Assembly (NCBI GenBank): GCA_003427395.1
Contig: BFEA01000046.1
Coordinates: 3,921,884-3,952,393, forward strand
DNA length: 30,510 bases
Direction: 5' to 3'
Origin: Chara braunii
Taxonomy: Eukaryota > Streptophyta > Charophyceae > Charales > Characeae
Below, piece after piece: positions 19,471-29,071 of the stretch. The position numbers were made by a program, and so were the translations under genes. The stretch's first letter is position 1. Every line of letters starts with the position of its first letter. The notes under the pieces were generated by a model that had not been told where the DNA came from, did not search any database, and worked only from the letters and a program-made list of their open reading frames with translations.

Positions 19471-20051
19471 TGTACTTGGCCAAAATGAGGCCCAGATACC
19501 TCAAGAAGAGCCTAGTAAGGGAATTGGGCCTTGGGGGTACCTCGGCTCACCCCAAGACACTTGGAGAGGCTCATGGGCTGGCCGGACTGCTGGTTCCAGC
19601 CTACATAAGCTGAGGATGCAGTCCGCCACTCTCACATTTGCATGAGGAGTTCCCATGCTGCCCATGTGAGCTCACAGGAGCACCTTTGCACTTGGAGTGA
19701 GGAGGGAGGAACCTATGCTAGTGGGAGAGCTTAGAGGAGACTAGGAGGTAGTGGAGAGGACTCTAGAGGATAGTGATGGTGGGAGAGACACTTGGGAGGT
19801 GATCTGCCATATTCCTCCTGGGTGTAGGAGAGAAGGAGAGGCTAGAGGAGCCCCATTAGCCCTCTTAGAGGGGAGGACTCCATAGCCATAGCTGGGGGAG
19901 CTTGCCATAGCCTGAGGGAGAGCAAGGAAGGAGGAGAAAAGGGCTTGGAGAAGAAGCAAGTCATAGCCAAGATGGGATTTTGCAAGGAGAGGAAGCTTCA
20001 TCAATAGGACACCAACATCAAGGAATCAACAAGGTGAGAGGAAGGAAGAGA

Positions 20052-20345
20052 CTTCTTCACCTTCACTTTCTTCTTCTTCTTCTTCCTCTTCTCCTTCTTC
20101 TTCTTCTTCTTCCTCTTTTTCTTCTTCTTCTTCTTCCTCTTCTTCTCCTTCTTCCTCTCCTCCTTCTTCCTCTTCTCCCTCCTCTCTCCCTCCTTCTTCC
20201 TTCTCTTCTTCCCCCTCTTCATCTCCTCCTTCCTCCTCTTCACTTTCATTCTCTTTGTCTTCCTTCTCTTCTTCTCCATCTCCATCTCCCTCATCTCTCT
20301 CCCCTTTTCCTCTATCTTCTCTTACTTCATCTTCTCTCTTCCATG
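20052..20345 (+). repeat. CTT/CTC pyrimidine tract in the D LTR
   Basis: Nearly 300 bp is almost pure pyrimidine on the LTR sense strand, built of CTT with CTC interruptions. The equivalent tract in LTR A begins at 178 and continues off the window. The Leu-rich and Glu/Lys-rich ORFs across it are artefacts. Confidence 0.9.
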
Positions 20346-20379
20346 GGCTAATCAAACTCTTCTCTTTCACTTATACACT

Positions 20380-21545
20380 AGGAGGTAGTACTCTCATTCT
20401 TTCATGGATGCTTGTTGATGCAATCTTGGTGATTTGGGCTCTCCAAACTTGTGATTTTCACACTCACACTAGTAAGTCGTGTAGCGCTACATTCATGGAT
20501 GCTTCTTGATGCAATTTTTGTGATTTGGGTTTTCCAAACTTGTGTTTTTCACACTCATACTAGTAGGTAGTACAATGCTACATTCATGGATGCTTCTTGA
20601 AGCAATCTTGGTGATTTGGGAGTTCCAAGTGATCCATGATACAATCTTCATGATTTTGGCTCTCCAATCTTGTGATTTTCACACTTATACTAGTAGGTAG
20701 TGTAACGCTACATTCATGGATGCTTCTTGATGCAATCTTCGTGATTTGGGTTCTCCAAACTTGTGTTTTTCACACTCATACTAGTAGGTAGTATAGTGCT
20801 GCATTCATGGATGCTTCTTGATGCAATCTTGGCGATTTGAGCTCTCCAAACTTGTGTTTTTCACACTCACACTAGTAGGTAGTGTAACGCTTCACACATG
20901 GATGCTTCTTGGTGCAATCTTGGTGATTTGGGCTCTCCAAACTTGTGTTTTTTCACACTCATACTAGTAGGTTGTGCAGCACACTTCACACATGGATGCT
21001 TCTTGATGCAATCTTGGTGATTTGGGCTCTCCAAACTTGTGTTTTTTCACACTCACACTAGTAGGTGGTGTAGCGCTTCACACATGGATGCTTCTTGGTG
21101 CAATCTTGGTGATTTAGGCTCTCCAAACTTGTGTTTTTCACACTCACACTAGTAGGTAGTATATCGCTTCACCCATGACTGATCCATGGTACAATCTTGG
21201 TGATTTGGGAGCTTCAAACTTGTGTTTTTCACACTCACACTAGTAGGTAGTATATCGCTTCACCCATGACTGATCCATGNCATGGTACAATCTTGGTGAT
21301 TTGGGAGCTTCAAACTTGTGTTTTTCACACTCACACTAGTAGGTAGTATATCGCTTCACCCATGACTGATCCATGATGCAATCTTGGTGATTTGGGAGCT
21401 TCAAACTTGTGTTTTTCACGCTCACACTAGTGGGTAGTATAGCGCTACACCCATGAATGATCCATGATACAATCATGGTGACATGGACTCTCCAAACCTG
21501 TAATTTTCACTCATCCAGTAGTATGAAGTGCACCGCTACTTTCAT
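20380..21545. repeat. Minisatellite with a 91-93 bp unit
   Basis: About twelve units share CATGGATGCTTCTTGATGC, TTGGTGATTTGGG, CCAAACTTGTGTTTTTCAC and CTAGTAGGTAGT. The phrase CATGG recurs at 20403, 20494, 20585, 20715, 20806, 20898, 20991 and 21083. One unit near 20628 is a variant. An N at 21280 sits within it. Confidence 0.92.
21187..21375. other. Assembly join at N 21280 with duplicated flank
   Basis: The about 93 bp before the N (from TGGTACAATC to TGATCCATG) recurs identically right after it. Two overlapping contig ends were probably abutted with one N, so the array is likely one unit too long here. Confidence 0.85.
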
Positions 21546-21624
21546 GGATGACCCTTGGTTTAACCTTGGTGATCTTGCCTACTTAGACTTTTGTTTTCAC
21601 TCACGTAACAGCATGTAATGATGC

Positions 21625-22240
21625 GGATGATCTTCCTTCTATGTGCATGTGCCTTTCATTAGTCTAGCATCTCTTTGTCTTGTTCATACTAGGTGTGGTG
21701 TTCCGGATGATGTTTCCCTTCATGTGCATGTGTTATTCATTAGTCTAGCCACTCATTGTCATGTTCCTACTTGGTGTAATGTTCCGGATGATCTTCCTTC
21801 TATGTGCATGTGCTTTTCATTAGTCTAGCCACTCCTTGTCAAGTTCCTACTTGGTGTAATGATCCGGATGATTTTTTCCTTCATGTGCATGTGCTATTCA
21901 TTAGTCTAGCCACTCCTTGTCAAGTTCCTACTTGGTGTGATGATCCGGAGGATCTTTCCCTTCAGGTGCATATGCTATTCATTAGTCTAGCCATTCATTG
22001 TCATATTCCTACTTGATGTAATGTTCCGGATGATCTTCCTTCATGTGCATGTGTTATTCATTAGTCTAGCCACTCAGTGTCATGTTCCTATTTGGTGTAA
22101 TGTTCCAGATGAGCTTCCTTCTATGTGCATATGCTTTTCATTAGTCTAGCCACCCCTTGTCAAGTTCCTACTTGGTGTAATGATCCGGAGGATCTTTCCC
22201 TTCATATGCATGTGCTATTCATTAGTCTAGCCACTCCTTG
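21625..22240. repeat. Minisatellite with a unit of about 81 bp
   Basis: About eight units share CATGTGCATGTGCTATTCAT, TAGTCTAGCCACTC, TTCCTACTTGGTGTAATG and TCCGGATGATC. Units start near 21641, 21722, 21802, 21882, 21964, 22042, 22122 and 22204. Confidence 0.92.
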
Positions 22241-23574
22241 TATCAAAATGTGATGTTGTGTGTGCATGTATATAAGGATCCTGAAAAGACTAAGGGGTGT
22301 ATTTCAATAAGGAGGAAAGCAAATTGTGAGACCCGATGGATGCGTAGAAGCGAGGGACAGGACGGCTCCGCCGCACCCCAATGACGACATATAGCCACAA
22401 TGCTTAGGGAAATGGTGCGTGGCCTAAGGATGACGCTTAGCCTACGCACAAGAGAAGAGAAACGCTCAAAGAATCCTTGGACTGCCTGCGCATTGGAAGG
22501 AGCAATTGCATGAGAACACAACAAAGAAAAAAAAAAAAATCAGCGTTGCGGAACGACCAGCGAGACTACCACCCGGCGTGAGGGTTGAGCTACATCCCCA
22601 ATGTCAAAGCTCTCTCGCGCGATGGCCCACCCCCATCCATCTCAAAGTACTAGGTGGGGATGACCTCGGGACAAATAGCCCTCGCCCTTAGCATGAGCGT
22701 GGACGGGCCGAGCCAACTGGGACCCACAGTGAGGTCGACTAAGGCTCGAAAGTCTATCGGGGTTTGGCCCTACAAAAATGGTAGAGATGTCGGGTATGGG
22801 GTTAAATTGACCCTTGTGATTCCTATGGGGGCGCCCGATGCATTGAACGTGTACATAACCCAAGATAAGGAAATTGGACTTGCGTTTGCTCTTTCCCTTG
22901 TGAGAAATCAGATTTGAGAGTGGTTGAGCGCATGGCATGGCCAGGCCTGGAGGTATAACATGCATGCTATGCACTTGATCAACCTTTCCTTTGAGGAATG
23001 ACTCTAGTCCTCCTTTGTCCGCTGCTGGTGTTTGCCAATCCGGAGAGGCCTTGGGCAAGTCGCAGGTCGACCTTTCCTCTTCGTATGAACGAGGGGCTCC
23101 GGTTACCTGGCAGGCGGTTGGTGCTTGGCTTAGGCCAGGTTCCAATGAAAATCCCGCGGCGGAGTGATCCGACCAAACGGGTGCCCTTCNCGGTTACCTG
23201 GCAGGCGGTTGGTGCTTGGCTTAGGCCAGGTTCCAATGAAAATCCCGCGGCGGAGTGATCCGACCAAACGGGTGCCCTTCTATCTTCTTCTTTTAGCCCA
23301 ATGGGCTCATACACTTTGCACTTTTTGAAATGTTTAAAGGAACCAACATGAACACAACGGGTCACCGAGAAGGAACAATCTTACCCTATGAAAGGAAAGA
23401 CAAGTAAAGAGAAAAGGAATGAAGGGAGTTGCTAGACTCCAAGGAAAACTAGCTCACCCTTGAAGATTCTCACGAGAAGGAACCAACCACTATTTATGAA
23501 AGTAGGGGGAGTGACACTCATTGTCTTGAGAGAAAATCTGTGAGTTATGGGTAGGAAGCGCTGGGTGCACCTTT
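22241..23574. other. Unassigned region of element D (LTR end or 5' leader)
   Basis: No convincing gene is present. A TATA-like TATATAAGG lies at 22269-22277, followed by AATAAG at 22306, and an A13 run near 22526. Short open frames (for example 22654-22917 plus) show no motif. By position it should contain the LTR 3' end and primer-binding site, but I could not identify either. Confidence 0.4.
23100..23280. other. Assembly join at N 23190 with identical 90 bp duplication
   Basis: Bases 23100-23189 and 23191-23280 appear identical (from CGGTTACCTGG to GTGCCCTTC) and are separated by one N. An unmerged contig overlap is the simplest explanation, not a biological tandem repeat. Confidence 0.9.
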
Positions 23575-24020
23575 CTGGTTTTCCGTTCGTCCCGGAGTTC
23601 CACCTGCAGAGGGCCTTCTTCGTTCTCAATCATCATTTCCTTAATCAATCTTGCCTTGTACTCCACGGTCCTTGTTTCTATCTCTGCTAGTTTGCGCCTA
23701 GCATCCATGACCCTTATTTTCTTAGACACGGCTCCTTCTGAGTTTCAGGGGTTTGTCCTATCCTTATTTCTACCCTCCTTGGTCTCCTGAGTCCCTTGCC
23801 TGCTTCCCCCGGTTTTCCCCGAGTTTTCTCCTGTGGAGATTTCCTTCCGGTTCCCTTTGGTACCATCCAGATTTATCGATTCTCTGTCCTTCTGCCCCCC
23901 TTCGCTTTGTACGGCACTACCTCCTAAGCCTGGTGCTCCTTCACTCTTATGGTTATTTGTCTCCTCCTCCGTTGCCATTTTGCCTAGTTCTGCATAAGCC
24001 AAAGAATTCTCGGGACACAC
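23575..24020 (-). pseudogene. gag: Gag N-terminal fragment of element D
   Basis: About 148 codons match gag of element A from YAELGKMATEEE through DARRKLAEIETRT to RDERKT, with many substitutions but the same spacing. One in-frame TGA lies at about 23742-23747, where copy A has Arg. The first Met is at 24020 and the internal MATEEET is at 23978; conservation before the latter (LAYAELGK) hints that the longer form is translated. Homology ends abruptly at 23575, the inversion breakpoint, and the continuing gag is on the other strand at 29072. Confidence 0.85.
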
Positions 24021-24443
24021 GCAATGCGAGGTATTTAGGTTCCTTAGACTCCCGGCTCTGTTGGCTTATCTTTATAGTTTTTTTCCTATCTCTTTTTTCT
24101 GATCGCCCTTCCTTAAGGAGGAGTTACGACTGGCCCTGCCGCCCAGCCGAGCTATGAGCGCGACTTGGCCTTCTTTATCACAAGCTCGTTTGTAGTGCCC
24201 TTGTCCCATCGGGCCAATGCGAGGGAGTCCAGGTTAGGCATCGTGCTAGGGGAAGTCTTCCCGAGCAGTGTTTTCTGTTTTTGACCTTCAGGGTTACGGT
24301 CAATCATTAGAAGTCTACCCCCTTCTTTGTTTTTCTAGTGGGTTTTAGCCATCCGGGTCCGAGTTCCCTTTCTTATTCCCATCGGTGAACTTTTGTACGT
24401 ACCGAACTATACTCGCTCTGCCCTATTGGCCTGCCTGCGGATG
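24021..24443 (-). other. Spacer between U4 and gag in element D
   Basis: No gene is seen. It is similar to 15577-15985 in element A. Confidence 0.6.
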
Positions 24444-25283
24444 CTAGTCCCGCTCTCGCCCTCGCGGCTCTTCCGGTTCGGTCGGCTCCTCGAATAGTTC
24501 AGCCACCCATGCTAAGTAACTCTCTCCTATCTCAATTTCCCTCTCAATTATGCGTTCGCATCCCGCCCAGTCTAGCCGTGGCGCCCTAAACATCAGGATG
24601 TGGATGACTTCCAGTAACTCGTGGGCCCTGTTTCCCCAGAACGGCTCATGCTCCACAGCGACATCGTAGAACATCCCAATGGTAGGGGAGGGAAAGTGGT
24701 CTGCCCAGATTATCGCTGAGTCTGCCAGCTCCCGCGCCCTCGCGAGGCTCCCGAAGACGAGGTCTATCATGAAACAGGGCACTCGGTATCTCAGCGGTGT
24801 GGTCGGTGCCCTGAATTCCCTCCAACCTCCCATTTCCACCCGGGTAAGTAAATCCACGTTCCTTCTACCCCTGACTGATTGCCCTACCCGTGTTTATGCC
24901 CAGGCTGCCCTTCGAAAGACGGGGGTCAGTTCGTGACCTTGCGCTATCCCCACCCCTAGAGTGTGCCAGCCAATCTCGGGCAGATACATGGTCCCGGTAA
25001 CTTCCAAACTGAAAAATAAGTCATCCCCAAGTCCCCGGTTGATTCTCATCCTCGTCCACCGACATTCTACCAGCATGAAGACGGCGTCTTTTCACAAGTT
25101 TACGGCCCGCTATTCTACATCGAATCCCTAATAGTTGGAACTAGACGGGAGGCATACTTCCCATCGTTTGCCGTTATTCCAGGGCAGTCCGGGGTATCGG
25201 GGCTGGCGTTCCATCCGCACACGGAGCGGACGTTCCATTCGCACACGTCTTGCTGTCATTGTTGCCTTGGTGATCCCCTGCAT
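24444..25283 (-). pseudogene. Accessory ORF U4, fourth paralogue upstream of gag
   Basis: One frame from ATG at 25283 to the stop at 24444 spans 280 codons, interrupted by TAG at 25128-25130, TAG at 25110-25112, TGA at 25092-25094 and TAA at 24894-24896. The first three fall where paralogue alignment and spacing suggest Trp. Shared modules in order: DAVFMLVECRW, a Gly-rich strand with GVGIAQGHE ending in a Trp, MGGWREF, VPCFMIDLVFGS, EHEPFWGNRAHELLEV, then IEREIEIGESYLA and LFEEPTEPEEP. The tail is nearly identical to the remnant at 15986-16172 of element A. Function unknown; no signal peptide or membrane segment is evident. It lies about 420 bp upstream of gag on the same strand. Confidence 0.75.
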
Positions 25284-25376
25284 AGTTCACATAGAAAGCG
25301 TAACAGCCAACCCTTAGTAAATGTCCACCTATTGCCCCCTTTACCTTTTATATCCTCTTTCCCCCTCTCTTATCCA

Positions 25377-26216
25377 CTATCCTTCCATATCCCTAGGAGG
25401 CGCAACCTCCTCTGACTGCTCGTACAACCGGAAAAGGTTGTCTATGTAGGTCGAGCCCCGGCCAACTTCCTGCCTGATGACTCTCCACATGGTCTCATCG
25501 CTTACTTGCGGAATTCCTGGTCGGGTGCTTACTGCAGCTCGTAGTCTACAAAGTACTTCATGCCTCTGTTCGTCTTCAAAAGGCCCCATCTCTAGGAAGG
25601 CCCGGTAGTATTCCCGATACACTAATGTTTCGTCGAAATTTAGCCTAGTTAAGGCAGCTACCGCCTGCTCCACTCGCTCTACACCTCCCATTAGCCTTAG
25701 CAGAAAGGGCGGTAGACTCATCCGTACGACGCCATTGGGCAGCTCGAAGATCCCTGCCACGGTAACTCTTACATTGGTCGTCACGTCATCTCGTTCTGGG
25801 ACTGCGAACTCAAACCCCTCTCGCCAAGTTATTCGCCATGCTCCTTCGAACATTCGTACGGGGTCATCCCCGGAAGCCAAGGCAATCCCAAAGGTCCGGC
25901 ATCCCTCTTCCAACAGGTGTAAGGATCCTGTCGCATGTACACGCCCTGGGAGGTTCAAATCTACGCCCCCGAACTCCCCTCTCGCACGCCATTCCAGCTC
26001 CACTACTAGGTACACCGTGTCCTCCACCAACTCTTCCCCCACCCAGTCCATTACCGGGCTGCTTATTGCATTTCTTGCCAGCAGGCTTATTTCGACCCTG
26101 CCTTCCGATACCCTTGGTGGCAGGATCCCACGAGGTCTATCCCCCCAGAAAGTCATTCGCCGGGCCATCTTGAAATGCCTCCTTTCCTGCTTCCTTAGTC
26201 CGATTGCTGCACCCAC
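25377..26216 (-). CDS. Accessory ORF U3, third paralogue, intact
   Basis: An uninterrupted 279-codon ORF; Met17 (MARRMTF) is an alternative start resembling the MAR start of U1. Modules with residue positions: EDTVYLVVELEW (65-76), a Gly-containing beta-like stretch to GIALASGDDP (110-119) and AWRITW (126-131), VVRMSLPPFLLRLMGG (163-178), FLEMGPF (207-213), LCRLRAAV (222-229), MWRVIRQE (243-250) and STYIDNLFRLYE (255-266). These line up with U1, U2 and U4. No known domain is recognised. Being intact among damaged siblings, it is the best template for structure prediction. It probably acts in the element life cycle, but this is inference from position only. Confidence 0.7.
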   Translation of the reverse strand: MGAAIGLRKQERRHFKMARRMTFWGDRPRGILPPRVSEGRVEISLLARNAISSPVMDWVGEELVEDTVYLVVELEWRARGEFGGVDLNLPGRVHATGSLHLLEEGCRTFGIALASGDDPVRMFEGAWRITWREGFEFAVPERDDVTTNVRVTVAGIFELPNGVVRMSLPPFLLRLMGGVERVEQAVAALTRLNFDETLVYREYYRAFLEMGPFEDEQRHEVLCRLRAAVSTRPGIPQVSDETMWRVIRQEVGRGSTYIDNLFRLYEQSEEVAPPRDMEG

Positions 26217-26472
26217 CGAGATTCCATGCCTTTTATGTTTAAGTCTTTCGGCCCTCCCTACTTATCGTTCACTGGTTCTTGTCGCTATCCCTGCCTCATA
26301 CGCATACAATTCTACCCCTCCCTTTTTCCAGTTGTTGTCACTTCCCCCTTGTTTCGATCCTTATGCACCTTCTACGGCCTAATGTACACGCCTCATTTCT
26401 TATGTTACACCCCAATTCACAAGCACCCTCCATACTCCGACCTTTTCGCGGTGTTCGATCCCTCGGCCCCAT

Positions 26473-27153
26473 TTAGTCGAACCACAGCCCCTCAAATAGT
26501 TTAAAGACATCGTCTACGTAGGAGGGCGTGGCCACCGCCTCCCGGCTAACTATGGTCTCCCAAGACTCCGCCTCTACCTCTAGGCGGTCATACTTGCCTA
26601 TTCTTAGAACGATGATGACTTCCTCGACTTTATCTCTGTAGAAGGACCCATATTTCAATGAGAGCCTATAGAACTCCTCAGTTAGCCAGACACACTCTAT
26701 ATGCAACTTTCTCATGGAGTCGGCTACTTCTAAAATGTGCTCTAACACTTCAAACCACTCGGCTATGAACTCCGGTACCCAAGCCGTTATCCGTAGACTT
26801 GGAGGTTTAAGTTCCTTCCATCCCCCCATTACAACTTTGCTACTAACTTCGTCCCATCCCTCGTTGGCGAACCACTTGCCTTCTTTTCGGGTTCAGGCTT
26901 CTTCATCCCCTAGAATCCACATCGGGTCCTGTCCCATTGCTAACATAGTGCAAAACAGGTACCATCCATCCTCGGAAAGGACAATCGTTCTGACTGACTC
27001 TACCTTGCCTTCTGCTATAACATCCCAACGTTCCTCTTCCCTTATCGGGTTCCAAATCCGCTCTGTCCATACATATGACAAGTCCCGGGCAACATCAAAC
27101 CCAATCCAGTCGCACGTGGTCCCCCTCCATCCGTTTCCTATTGGTATAGGCAT
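26473..27153 (-). pseudogene. Accessory ORF U2, second paralogue, one stop
   Basis: A 226-codon frame from ATG at 27153 carries one TGA at 26893-26895, in a context (DEEA-stop-TRKEG) where siblings have Trp (U3 EGAW). Modules: RDLSYVWTERIW, a strand with TIVLSEDGWYLF, MLAMGQDP, then MGGWKEL as in U4, AWVPEFIAEWF, LKYGSF, IIVLRIG, WETIVSREA and PSYVDDVFKLFE. It ends shortly after that motif with GLWFD and lacks the acidic or charged tail of its siblings. Function unknown. Confidence 0.72.
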
Positions 27154-27291
27154 TTTTATTCCTCCTCTGAGTCACCGTGGTTCCCAACCTTTGAAGGTGT
27201 ATTCCATCATCCTTTCTTATTTAGTCATCTTTCCCTTTCCTGCACAATACCAGGCCACCCGTCCTTCCTAAGTTAAGTTATCCCACCCTTC

Positions 27292-28105
27292 TTAGAAGTC
27301 CCAGTCCTCTATCTCTTCATCTTCGTCTTCATCACTGAAGTCGTCCTCCTCGCTGTATACCAACTCCCTTACCCCATCTATAAATGTCTCCCCTATTGCC
27401 ACATTCCTGTAGACTATCCCCCCAATGCACAGCGCTAGGGACAAAAATATTGTCTATGCTAAGGCAGTTTAGTATTTCGGTCAGCTCTTCCGCCCAGTTC
27501 TCCTTGATCGGTCCCATCTCTACCGATAACCGAAAAAAATATTGCCTAGCGCATTGGTATAGCCCGAGGTTCGTCATGGACTGGCATATCCGTACTAGCC
27601 TGCTCCGAGTTCCGAAAACCACATCCACTAGGAAGGGGGACAACACACATCGCATGGTTCTTACGGGTCGCCTCATGCTTCCTCTATCCCCAAGTTTCAC
27701 CCGTACGTGTACCCTTTCCATTTCCATTTTCTTCCGCTGACATGCAGCCCACACAACCTCTGCTTCTGCCTTCCTAAACAACTCGTCCGGTGTATTCCCG
27801 AGTGCCAACTCTATGATCATAACATTTTTCCCATCTTGCGACAAGTAGATCCACCCCCAGGCTTCCACTGTCCCTCGGAATTCCAAATCCATTAAACTTG
27901 GCGACAACCTCGTCTAACCTACTTTCGTCCATATTGTTTCTATCCAGAGAAAAACGTCCTCCCCTTCCAGCATTACCGTTTGATACGCTGGTTCAAGGTC
28001 TGTCCACGTCCCATCTTCTGGGATGACGACCGATACCCGATCCTTTACATCTACTGACATTTTTGGGCCGCTGGTATAGATCGGGGAAGGCAAACATCGC
28101 GCCAT
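27292..28105 (-). pseudogene. Accessory ORF U1, first paralogue, one stop and one frameshift
   Basis: It starts with MARCLPSPI at 28105. TAG at 27914-27916 interrupts the frame. After EILNCLSID a one-base change in a G6 run (27418-27423) shifts the frame; in the neighbouring frame translation continues with IVYRNVAIGETFIDGVREL and an acidic Asp/Glu-rich tail to a TAA at 27292. Modules match siblings: EDVFLWIETIW, IELALGNTP, LSPFLVDVVFGT, VEMGPI and ETFIDGVREL. The acidic tail is unique to U1. It would be the first ORF after the 5' leader, so most accessible to ribosomes. Function unknown. Confidence 0.7.
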
Positions 28106-29071
28106 CTTGTTTTCAGCACCCGACCCCTGTTTTCATAAACAGAGCACCAACCGGTCCTTTTGGTCAGGTCAACCCTTCCCCTAGATGGGAATTATTTTAG
28201 ACCCCTCATCAAGGTCTTTCTGTTTTACCTCCCCATTCCTAAGTACCTCATTCCCATAATTCCCTCGGTCGGTCATCTATTTGCCCACATTCTTTCTCTT
28301 GGTTCCATTCCTAAGGACTTTCAACTGCCCATAATTCCCTCGGTCAATCATCTCTCACTCGTGTGGACTTAGATAGCGGGGGGAGGAATAGACTTAGAAA
28401 ATACGTACCGTCCAACAGTCCAAGTTCAATCAATTTTTACAGAGGGGGAACACATGAAAAAAAAATCAGGCAACCTCACATACGGGTCGGTCATCTCCTC
28501 ACCGGCCATCCCCAATATGGTCTCTCCGCTGGTACTATCGGTAGAGTTTTATCCCATACCTCAAGCGCAGCTCAACCGTCGCGAGCGTGGTACCCAGGCT
28601 CCGGCAAGGCGTTAGCCATTTCCTTGTCCCCAGAATAGCCCATCCCGTCTTGCCGCTTTGCACATCCATACCGACACCGAGGGTTACCTCGAGTGCCTAA
28701 ATACAGGGACAAAGTCAGTCGTCCGGGCATTCACTTCCATCGGTTCGACAAGAATCAGCCTTTCCCAAAACCATGTTACGAGAAGCTACTAATCGCCTTC
28801 GAGGCTCCGTCTTTATCCTCACGCAGTGGTACTCCCCCCGCCAACCAACAGGCTAAGCCTCGCCTGAGGAGATTTCACACCCCGTCCGACAGATCATCGA
28901 GCCGAAGCCCGTCACCGCTCGAACGAGAATGCTATTGATCAACCGACGTGACAAACTCCCGTCCGACAGCTCGGTGGCCTGACCTCCACATACGAACACA
29001 TGGCAGCGTACAAAAAGAGAACAACGTTTCACAACTCGCACTGGCCGGTGCAGACCAATCCTTTCCTTCCG
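28106..29071 (-). other. Putative 5' leader of element D upstream of U1
   Basis: About 960 bp upstream of U1 lack a recognisable gene. A repeated phrase (CCCATAATTCCCTCGGTC near 28254 and 28329) and TCCGACAG (near 28888 and 28963) are the only structures noted. A 280-base plus-strand frame at 28693-28938 has no recognisable motif. No primer-binding site was identified. Confidence 0.45.

Larger units (their letters stand above)
16173..22240 (+). mobile_element. 5' LTR of element D (right end not determined)
   Basis: It starts with TGTCGGGACTGGTGAGTCCC at 16173, inside U4 of element A, preceded by CCCGG (candidate 5 bp target site). It is the inverted homologue of the LTR at 1-3958 through 20345. 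No polypurine tract precedes it, so it is a 5' or solo LTR. The region to the right holds minisatellites that may belong to the same LTR, which would then exceed 6 kb, but no terminal CA or primer-binding site could be identified, so the stated end is only the edge of the minisatellites. Confidence 0.65.
23575..29071 (-). other. Inverted internal segment of element D
   Basis: This block carries accessory ORFs U1-U4 and the gag N-terminus on the minus strand, between a plus-strand LTR on its left and a plus-strand gag fragment on its right. Gag homology stops at 23575 (AAAACCAG on the minus strand) and resumes at 29072 (AAGGGGATAA), points that in element A are only about 17 bp apart. Flipping the block restores the normal element order. 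No N lies at either junction. Confidence 0.75.

Noticed and set aside
1-20345. A Polinton/Maverick-like DNA element: long inverted repeats flanking an integrase
   Set aside because: The arms begin at their inner ends with LTR-type TG, one abuts a polypurine tract, the inner genes are gag-pro-RT-RH-INT, and no family B polymerase or capsid genes are present. Two LTRs of opposite elements explain it.
22654-22917. Plus-strand ORF of 87 codons
   Set aside because: No motif, no homologue in the window, and no supporting context.
23100-23280. Biological 90 bp tandem duplication
   Set aside because: The copies appear identical and are separated by a single N, the signature of an unmerged contig overlap.
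28760-28790. Primer-binding site candidate (CA followed by TGGTTTTGGG on the minus strand)
   Set aside because: I could not match it to a tRNA 3' end, and no LTR terminus is established there.
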